The notes beneath the pieces are model-generated. The model had not been told where the DNA came from. It made no database searches and saw only the letters and a list, made by a program, of their open reading frames with translations. A program made the position numbers and the translations under genes. Shown here one piece after another: positions 45,678 through 51,542 of a stretch of DNA of 51,542 bases. The stretch's first letter is position 1, and each line of letters begins with the position of its first letter. Source of the DNA: Spirochaetales bacterium (GTDB lineage Bacteria > Spirochaetota > Spirochaetia > JAFGXN01); NCBI GenBank assembly GCA_016936615.1, contig JAFGXN010000112.1, positions 1-51,542 of the forward strand. Direction: 5' to 3'.

Positions 45678-45697
45678 CTATACCCAAACTTGTAGAC
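45660..45697. terminator. Hairpin spanning two abutting stop codons
   Basis: TTGGGTAT pairs with ATACCCAA, extended by GTCTAC with GTAGAC across a four-base bulge. The six-base loop GTAGCT holds the stop codons of both convergent genes. It can stop transcription from both sides. Confidence 0.65.
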
Positions 45698-47006
45698 TTA
45701 GAAAGATGAATAGCGTTGTTGCTATAAAGTTATTCAGCAACATCTTCTTGCTAGAGTATAATTGAATAAGGTTATTTAGGTAAAAAATCAATATTATGCC
45801 ACTGCAGATTAAGCTATTCTCGAATAATTGACCTTTTTTTGCTTGAAAAATTAAACTCGCTACAAGTATTGCAATGTAAGGAAGTGCTGTGACAATTCCT
45901 CGAAGCATCTTCGGAAGTGTCAGACTGTGCCTGTTAATCACAAAGATTGTGATAGTCATTGTTGGTGCTAGCATTATCAGGGATAGTAATTCTTTGTTTA
46001 CTTTTGGAATTTGAAAGAAGGCTAGTCTTGCTATGAGAATAATGAAAAAGCAACTTACTATCGATATTATTGCTGAATAGTCCTTATCATCTTTTCCCCT
46101 TATAAAAATAAGGATATTTCGTGTAGGGAATTTCTTGTCTAGTATTATGTTTGTAGTAAAAAGAAGAAGAAAGGTTGTTCCAGCAAAGATAACTAGAAAA
46201 TTAGTAAAGCTGTAGCTAAAAAGAGCTGCTAATATTGTCGCTATAATTACTGCTCCTGAATTCCACGCTATGTTTAATCCTCTTTTCTTTATCACAGGGA
46301 AAAACTCCTGCGCTTCGGGATTCATATTTGAAGAAAAAATTAATACCAAAAATAGGGTTGTTATAAAAAATCCGAAGGCTAGAACAAGCAGGGTAATGTA
46401 TAGGAATGAGTGTAGATCGTGCTTTACAGGAGTCTCTTCTAGAAAGCTTGTTATCTCGCGAGTTACTGCAGGGCTTAATCCTGCAAAAGGTTGAGGATTA
46501 ATCCTCAGGCTTCGGACACTACCACTCTCTACTTCATGAGTTGTTATAATTGCATCTGGCTTATCTTCTCTCTCTAATATAGAAAGAATTGCCTCTTTTC
46601 CATCTTTCCCAAATGCTATGACAGCAGCAAAGCTCTGTTCCTCCGCATATTGATCACTCTGTTGCCTTGTTAGATCAAAGGCTCTCTTTGCAAATAGCCA
46701 GTAATCTAATTCGTCATTAGAGACTGGTCGCTGAAAGACTATTGAAGAGTAACCTCTCTGTGCAAGTCTTGAAGTGAGAAGTGTATATAATTTGGGGGTT
46801 GTTCCCTCTGCAGGAATAATTAATACACTCTTGTTTGACTCAAGGAGGCGGGCTTCTGATGCGTATTTGATATTATTCCCAGCATCAAATACCCCTCTCA
46901 TCTGCGGTGCTGGGTATTTCTGTACTAATCCTGCTAGAAAAACACAAACAACTGCCAAGGCAGTTGTTGATAAAAGAATATTTTTAGTTGTCTTTGTTAG
47001 GTTCAT
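45678..47006 (-). CDS. Polytopic membrane protein of unknown function
   Basis: A 442-residue protein. One N-terminal membrane helix anchors an extracytoplasmic domain of about 160 residues (SVLIIPAEGTTPKLYTLLTSRLAQRGYSS recalls the start of an alpha/beta fold, without a recognisable catalytic triad), followed by about eight membrane helices from residue 205 on. Start ATG 47006 directly follows the stop of the lipoprotein gene upstream (TAA-ATG), so it depends on translational coupling. Family not recognised. Confidence 0.7.
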   Translation of the reverse strand: MNLTKTTKNILLSTTALAVVCVFLAGLVQKYPAPQMRGVFDAGNNIKYASEARLLESNKSVLIIPAEGTTPKLYTLLTSRLAQRGYSSIVFQRPVSNDELDYWLFAKRAFDLTRQQSDQYAEEQSFAAVIAFGKDGKEAILSILEREDKPDAIITTHEVESGSVRSLRINPQPFAGLSPAVTREITSFLEETPVKHDLHSFLYITLLVLAFGFFITTLFLVLIFSSNMNPEAQEFFPVIKKRGLNIAWNSGAVIIATILAALFSYSFTNFLVIFAGTTFLLLFTTNIILDKKFPTRNILIFIRGKDDKDYSAIISIVSCFFIILIARLAFFQIPKVNKELLSLIMLAPTMTITIFVINRHSLTLPKMLRGIVTALPYIAILVASLIFQAKKGQLFENSLICSGIILIFYLNNLIQLYSSKKMLLNNFIATTLFIFLSLQVWV

Positions 47007-47474
47007 TTATTTATTGATTATTTGAACAGCTTTTGCTATTACAGTTACTCTGATAATGGTTCTATTCTTTTCTACGATAACCTCTTTAGTGGTTCGTGGC
47101 ATCCATAGTGCATCTGCTTGAATTTCATTTGCTTTTTCGATTAACTCGTAGTTAGCATTTAATTTCGCAATTGTCTCTGGATTCTCAAGCCTCCATTTAG
47201 GGTTTGTTACATAGTTCAATATGTTGACAAGACCAAGTGAATCATTGAGTACGCCATACTTCCCAGTGTCTCCAGAAATTCCATCTTTTGAATATGTAAT
47301 CTCAGCAGAGCCTCTCAAGGTCTCTAAAATTTTATAATCATCTGATGATAACTCTTCTAATTTAACAGTTGGGAACAAATCTATTCCGTTTTGCATGTAT
47401 GTCTCTGCCATTGTCTTACAAGAAAACATAGATAACGAAATAATAATAGAAAATAGTAATATTGATTTTTTCAT
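47007..47474 (-). CDS. Small lipoprotein of unknown function
   Basis: A 155-residue protein with lipobox MFSC (Cys19). Start at ATG 47474 is chosen because GGAGGC lies just before it and the signal peptide begins there; 17 more upstream residues are possible but have no ribosome binding site. The mature part is hydrophilic and ends in a beta strand rich in Val and Ile (VIVEKNRTIIRVTVIAK). It abuts the membrane protein gene downstream, suggesting a shared function. No family recognised. Confidence 0.72.
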   Translation of the reverse strand: MKKSILLFSIIISLSMFSCKTMAETYMQNGIDLFPTVKLEELSSDDYKILETLRGSAEITYSKDGISGDTGKYGVLNDSLGLVNILNYVTNPKWRLENPETIAKLNANYELIEKANEIQADALWMPRTTKEVIVEKNRTIIRVTVIAKAVQIINK

Positions 47475-47592
47475 AAAGCCTCCTACAACACTATTAAGTA
47501 TACTTTTTATTCTTAAATTTTTCAATTTAAAATTATAATCTTTAGAAAAAAAACAGATATTTATAGGTGTTTAATAAATTTAAAAATGTTGA

Positions 47593-47598
47593 TATAAT
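47593..47598 (+). promoter_or_regulatory. -10 box of the thioredoxin-like gene
   Basis: TATAAT 15 bases before ATG 47614, with a weak -35 box TTTAAT 17 bases further up; AGGAG follows as ribosome binding site. Confidence 0.45.
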
Positions 47599-47613
47599 CT
47601 ATTAGGAGTTTTT

Positions 47614-48042
47614 ATGAAAAAAATTAGCTTGTGTTTATTTTTATTGACAATGATTTTCGGATGTAAAAAAGATGAGACTGAGATCTTCTTAGTTGATATA
47701 ACTGAGAAGGATTTTGTGGAGAATGTCTTTGATTTTAATGATAGTCAGGACGTTGTTTTAGAAAGACCCATATTTGTCTATTTGTATAGCGATGCCTCTC
47801 CATCATGCTCTGTAGCCTTACCAGCTGTTGAGAAAGTAGCTGAGAAGTTTCATAAAAAAGTTGATTTCTACAAGATAAATGTAATCTTTACAAATAAATT
47901 TCTTGAAAATTTTGATATTCATGTAGCGCCCTCATATCTTTTTATTAAAGGAAATTCTTCTGATGCAGCTGTTCGCAAAGAGTTTGGTGTTATTGATTCT
48001 GATATTCTTAAGGAATTCATTGTTCAGGAGTTTGATCTTTGA
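47614..48042 (+). CDS. Thioredoxin-like lipoprotein with a single active-site cysteine
   Basis: A 142-residue protein with lipobox IFGC (Cys17) and a thioredoxin fold: FVYLYSDASPSCSVALPAV at the active-site helix and the cis-proline region HVAPSYLF. The usual CxxC is SPSC here, so only the second Cys (Cys65) remains. It cannot act as a normal disulfide reductase; roles as a monothiol exchanger, chaperone or structural partner are possible. Its stop overlaps the TTG start of the transporter gene by 4 bases. Confidence 0.8.
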   Translation: MKKISLCLFLLTMIFGCKKDETEIFLVDITEKDFVENVFDFNDSQDVVLERPIFVYLYSDASPSCSVALPAVEKVAEKFHKKVDFYKINVIFTNKFLENFDIHVAPSYLFIKGNSSDAAVRKEFGVIDSDILKEFIVQEFDL

Positions 48043-48968
48043 AGTCTAAAAAATTCCTTTACATCTTGATTGCTATTTTTGCATGTGTGTTGTGGTCTAC
48101 TGCTTTTCCAGCTGTTAAAATCGGGCTTTCGGAAGGGCATAATCGCTACTTCTTTGCTGGGACTAGATTCTTTTTTTCTGGATTTCTTGTAATGCTCTTT
48201 TTTATTCGCTTTTCTTGGAGTCGTATAAAATTTTATCTTTCCGAGGTTCGAAAGAATTTTTTATTTTTTGCCTTTATTGGAGTTCTTCAGACATTTGTCA
48301 TGTATGCTCTTTACTACACAGCACTCGATTATATTGACGCTTCTATCTCATCTATAATAATGGGTACCTCGCCCCTGTGGGCAGCTTTTACTGCTCACCT
48401 TTTGACTAGAGACGATAAGATTACCTTTCATAGTGTTGTTGCTATTCTGTTAGCTTGTTCAGGAATTGTTGTTATTGGTTATGGTCAAGGGGTGAAGGGT
48501 AGCTTTGGATTAATTGAAATCATCGGGACTTTTTTATTTATTACATCTATGACTGTCTCTGCAATCAGCAATGTCTTTACAAAGAAAAAACCATCTGTTA
48601 ATTCTTTTGTTCTTAACTCATTTCAGCTTATGTTTGGCGGAATCTTGCTGGTCTCCCTCTCATTTGCTGTCGAGTCTCCACTTGAATCTAGTTTTACCTT
48701 GAGTTATTGGATTGTCTTTGTCTGGTTAAGCCTTGTCTCAGCAATCTCTTTTTCAATTTGGTTCTATCTTTTGCAAAAGCCTGAGATTAAGGTCTCTGAG
48801 TTGAATTTCTGGAAGTTTTTGATTCCAGTGCTCGGTCCTATCCTCAGTTGGATGCTTGTAGACGGGGATGAATATGCAACAACTACCTTGGTTGGTATGA
48901 TTATAGTTGCTATTGCAATTATCTATTATTATAGACCTATTTCACATATCAAGGCAAAAAGCTTGTAG
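48039..48968 (+). CDS. EamA-family (DMT superfamily) transporter
   Basis: A 309-residue inner-membrane protein with ten predicted helices in two EamA halves; the first has the typical ACVLWSTAFPAVKIGL start. Family members export amino acids or metabolites by proton exchange; the substrate is not readable. The start is TTG 48039 with AGGAG 8 bases before it, overlapping the thioredoxin-like gene. Confidence 0.88.
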   Translation: MKSKKFLYILIAIFACVLWSTAFPAVKIGLSEGHNRYFFAGTRFFFSGFLVMLFFIRFSWSRIKFYLSEVRKNFLFFAFIGVLQTFVMYALYYTALDYIDASISSIIMGTSPLWAAFTAHLLTRDDKITFHSVVAILLACSGIVVIGYGQGVKGSFGLIEIIGTFLFITSMTVSAISNVFTKKKPSVNSFVLNSFQLMFGGILLVSLSFAVESPLESSFTLSYWIVFVWLSLVSAISFSIWFYLLQKPEIKVSELNFWKFLIPVLGPILSWMLVDGDEYATTTLVGMIIVAIAIIYYYRPISHIKAKSL

Positions 48969-48974
48969 ACTTTA

Positions 48975-49003
48975 TTGACAGTAATATCCATAAATGGTAT
49001 TTT
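48975..49003 (+). promoter_or_regulatory. Promoter of the pyrF-pyrE fusion
   Basis: Perfect -35 box TTGACA, 17-base spacer, TATTTT. A normal leader of about 28 bases with AAGGAAGG follows. Confidence 0.7.
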
Positions 49004-49037
49004 TAATTGTTTAATTTGATTTTTTAAGGAAGGATTC

Positions 49038-50438
49038 ATGGATTTTTTTAAAGAAATAGAGAAGCAAGCTAGGGAGAAGAACTCCTTATTGTGTGTTGGT
49101 CTAGATCCTCGGGTAGATATTTCGACAGATGAAGGTATCGAAGAGTCTATTTTCGAGTTTAACAAGAAGATTATTGATGCAACAGAGCATGTCACTGTTT
49201 GTTACAAGCCAAATATTGCTTTTTACGAGTCATATGGGATTGATGGTCACAATGCTCTAGTTAGAACAATAGAGTATCTCAAGGGAAAGGTTCCAGTTCT
49301 TCTTGATGCTAAGCGAAATGATATTGGCGCTACTGCTGAGGCCTATGCAAAGGCTGCTTTTGATATACTTGATGCTGATGCTATTACTTTAAGTCCTTAT
49401 ATGGGAAAAAGCTCTGCTGATCCTTTTTTTGATTACGAAGGAAAAGGTTACTTCTTCCTGTGTCGAACAAGTAATGAAGGGGCTGGTGAGATTCAAGAGT
49501 TAGAAGTTAATTCTAGGCCTCTGTTTATTGAGATGGCAAATCAGATAACAAAGTGGAACAAAGATATCGGTCTGGTTGTTGCTGGAAATGATATTCCAGC
49601 TTTGAAAGCTGTTAGAAGTGAGTTGAGCGAAGTGTGGATGCTCTCTCCTGGAATTGGCGCTCAGGGTGGAACCATGTATGAGGCTATCGAGGCTGGTCTT
49701 AGGGCTGATGGATTAGGTATTCTCCCAGTTGTGGCTAGAGCAATATCCGGAGCTAAAGATCCTAAGGCTGCGGCTGAGCAATTTTGTGCTGAGTTGAATC
49801 AGGCTAGAGAGAAGGTTCTTTCAAACAAGGTTAACACATCAGAAGATAGATTGAAGCAGGATCTACTCAAGGGTTTGATTGATACAGAGTGTTTCCGGCT
49901 TGGAGAATTTGTCTTAAAGAGTGGAATAAAATCTCCATTTTACGTTGATTTACGAAAGACTTCTGCTGATCCAAAGTTGATGAAAATTGTCGGGAAGGCC
50001 TATGCAAGATTAATGGAAGGGCTTGAAGGTGTCTCTGTTGCGGGAATCCCTGTAGCTGCAATATCTCTAGCTACGGTTGCAAGTCTAGAGACTGGTCTTC
50101 CGATGATTTATCCACGAATGAATGCTAAGTCACATGGAACAGGAAATATGATCGAGGGTAAATTCGCTGCTGGCGATAGAGTTATTCTCCTCGATGATCT
50201 GATTACCACTGGCAAGAGCAAGATTGAAGCGGTTGAAATACTCCGTGGTGCAGGCCTCATTGTCGAGGATCTTGTTGTGCTTCTTGAACGAGGTGCTCAG
50301 GGTCGAAAAGATATGGAGGCTGCAGGTATCAGGCTGCACTCGTTTGCGAAGGTCGAAGAACTTTTTGATAGATGTCTTGAGTTATCTATTGTTGATAAGG
50401 AAGAGTATTCTAGATTGGTGGAGTTTGCTGCTAATTAG
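49038..50438 (+). CDS. pyrF-pyrE: Bifunctional orotidine-5'-phosphate decarboxylase/orotate phosphoribosyltransferase
   Basis: A 466-residue fusion for the last two steps to UMP. The N-terminal decarboxylase (about 1-255) is of the subfamily 2 type with CVGLDPRVD, CYKPNIAFYES and the catalytic LLDAKRNDIGATAEAYA. The C-terminal transferase (about 275-460) has the PRPP-binding loop VILLDDLITTGKS and the substrate-side FYVDLRKTSADPK. The order is decarboxylase first, opposite to animal UMP synthase. Its own promoter and a bidirectional terminator make it a single-gene unit. Confidence 0.94.
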   Translation: MDFFKEIEKQAREKNSLLCVGLDPRVDISTDEGIEESIFEFNKKIIDATEHVTVCYKPNIAFYESYGIDGHNALVRTIEYLKGKVPVLLDAKRNDIGATAEAYAKAAFDILDADAITLSPYMGKSSADPFFDYEGKGYFFLCRTSNEGAGEIQELEVNSRPLFIEMANQITKWNKDIGLVVAGNDIPALKAVRSELSEVWMLSPGIGAQGGTMYEAIEAGLRADGLGILPVVARAISGAKDPKAAAEQFCAELNQAREKVLSNKVNTSEDRLKQDLLKGLIDTECFRLGEFVLKSGIKSPFYVDLRKTSADPKLMKIVGKAYARLMEGLEGVSVAGIPVAAISLATVASLETGLPMIYPRMNAKSHGTGNMIEGKFAAGDRVILLDDLITTGKSKIEAVEILRGAGLIVEDLVVLLERGAQGRKDMEAAGIRLHSFAKVEELFDRCLELSIVDKEEYSRLVEFAAN

Positions 50439-50460
50439 TATTAACTAAAAAGATAAAAAA

Positions 50461-50492
50461 ATCCTTTTGCAATCTGCAAAAGGATTTTTTTT
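50461..50492. terminator. Bidirectional terminator after the pyrF-pyrE fusion
   Basis: An 11-base perfect stem, ATCCTTTTGCA with TGCAAAAGGAT, three-base loop, A6 on the left and T8 on the right; it serves both convergent genes. Confidence 0.85.
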
Positions 50493-50495
50493 ATA

Positions 50496-51542
50496 TTAGA
50501 AGTTTATTACAAAATCTTGTGCTTGATCTGATTTGTATTTATTATCTTTAATTGTTGCAATCCACTGTTTGTCTTTTAGTATATAAATTTCAGCAATCTT
50601 TTTGCCACTGAAGATATCAAAGATTGTGATACTTCCATTGCCATTTGTCGATAGTATGAAATTAGTGTGAAGAGATATCTTTAGTGAATTTTCGCTGATA
50701 TTTTCAACCGGAGTGAAGCCCATCCATTTTAGAATTTTAATTGTTCCATCGCCAATATTTGTGTAAAGATAATAATTTTCTGTATCAATCTCAATTCTAG
50801 CACTATTATCCTCTCCATCAGCAACAAATATTGCTCTAGGAGTTGTCCAATCCTCTGAGTTTATTGCCTTTATCACAGTTCTTGTTTGATTATCAACATT
50901 TTCAAGTCCTAGAGTGTATATCGTATCTGTGTTAGGGTTGTAAGCAAACTGATATGTTACCTGTTCATTAGTGTCGACCTGGATAGACTCTCCTGAACCA
51001 GTATTTATCATAAGAATAGTAGAGTTTGAATCACCAACACGGTTATAGCCGAGGTAAAGATTCCCTGAATTTGTTAAGATCGCATCCCTGATATTTGTGG
51101 CTCTGTAATCAAAATAGATTGAGAAATCTGACAGGTTGACAAGTTGAATATAATTAGATCTAAGATATTGTATAATAAACCCATTTTGAACTTTGAAGAA
51201 TTCGATACCACCTTCAGCCTTATAGACTTTTTTGAAGCTCTTTTCTGCGGGGGAGTATTTTGTAACAATCCCAGAAGATTTGTCATAAAGAAAAAGCAAA
51301 TCTTTAGTTGCGTACAATAGAGGTGTTGTCATCATTTCAAGTTCAACAATCTTTGGAGAGGTGAAATTTTCTGAATTTTCAAATATATATAGAGTTTTTC
51401 CAGATGTTACGAAGAATGACATGTCAAAATATGTGCTAGACGAGATACTCTGTAGGTTTGCCATCTCAGTGCTTATTACATCTGAAAAATTATCTACAAC
51501 AGTGATGTTTCCATCAGCGCCACCAGCGTAAATTTTGTTCTG
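50496..51542 (-). CDS. Beta-propeller (WD40-like) protein, 5' end outside the window
   Basis: The frame is open to the right edge; the ATG at 51464 is internal, since the sequence before it continues the same pattern (IYAGGADGNITVVDN). At least 349 residues with repeats of about 40 residues holding phrases such as GNGSITIFDIFSGKKIAEI and DGTIKILKWMG, typical of WD40-like or PQQ-like propellers. It ends in DFVINF. Location and binding partner cannot be told as the N terminus is missing. Confidence 0.75.
   Translation of the reverse strand, partial: QNKIYAGGADGNITVVDNFSDVISTEMANLQSISSSTYFDMSFFVTSGKTLYIFENSENFTSPKIVELEMMTTPLLYATKDLLFLYDKSSGIVTKYSPAEKSFKKVYKAEGGIEFFKVQNGFIIQYLRSNYIQLVNLSDFSIYFDYRATNIRDAILTNSGNLYLGYNRVGDSNSTILMINTGSGESIQVDTNEQVTYQFAYNPNTDTIYTLGLENVDNQTRTVIKAINSEDWTTPRAIFVADGEDNSARIEIDTENYYLYTNIGDGTIKILKWMGFTPVENISENSLKISLHTNFILSTNGNGSITIFDIFSGKKIAEIYILKDKQWIATIKDNKYKSDQAQDFVINF

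Noticed and set aside
49038-50438. Sequencing frameshift joining two genes
   Set aside because: The pyrF and pyrE parts are in one continuous frame with a plausible linker, and such fusions are known.

Overview
The window looks like an AT-rich chromosomal segment from a spirochaete-type bacterium. This is inferred from three things: the dense run cdaA, ybbR, acpS, DUF2225, truA, UDG, priA, def, fmt and a PASTA protein; the abundance of lipoproteins; and the ankyrin lipoprotein. No rRNA, tRNA, integrase, transposase or CRISPR array was seen. Both ends cut through genes.

Positions 1-20031 hold a glycan-degradation locus. It contains two parallel beta-helix proteins of GH110 type, a DUF6067/GH123-like TIM-barrel lipoprotein, a GH29 fucosidase, a GH27 alpha-galactosidase, a beta-propeller glycosidase candidate, a LacZ-type GH2 beta-galactosidase and a LacI-family repressor. 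LacI-type palindromes lie in front of two transcription units. Three phosphoesterase-like lipoproteins (EEP, metallophosphoesterase, type I phosphodiesterase) and a flavodoxin-ferredoxin protein are mixed in. Nearly all enzymes carry export signals, so breakdown of galactose- and fucose-containing chains is expected at or outside the cytoplasmic membrane. No transporter or sulfatase is encoded here.

Positions 20983-28271 hold the most unusual part: seven paralogous lipoprotein genes of two families. Type A has a Big2-like domain plus leucine-rich repeats. Type B has a DPDxDGxYDP calcium-loop-like motif right after the lipid-bearing Cys, then a beta-rich body. They are arranged A1B1, B2, A2B3, A3B4. 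Within each pair the end of A overlaps the TTG start of B in a conserved way. B2 carries a copy of the promoter and leader of A1. The array is followed by a 52-bp palindrome-containing tandem repeat.

Positions 28504-37486 are housekeeping genes: c-di-AMP synthesis, acyl carrier protein activation, tRNA pseudouridylation, replication restart, N-terminal formyl processing and a PASTA protein. Positions 37669-40860 hold hisI, pabB and epmB without their usual partners. Positions 40925-48042 are mostly large exported or lipid-anchored proteins of unknown function. A DMT transporter, a fused pyrF-pyrE gene and a truncated beta-propeller gene close the window.

Several genes (A1, B2, A3, cdaA, def, pabB) have a good sigma70-like promoter whose -10 box ends only 6-8 bases before the start codon, which suggests leaderless or nearly leaderless mRNAs.
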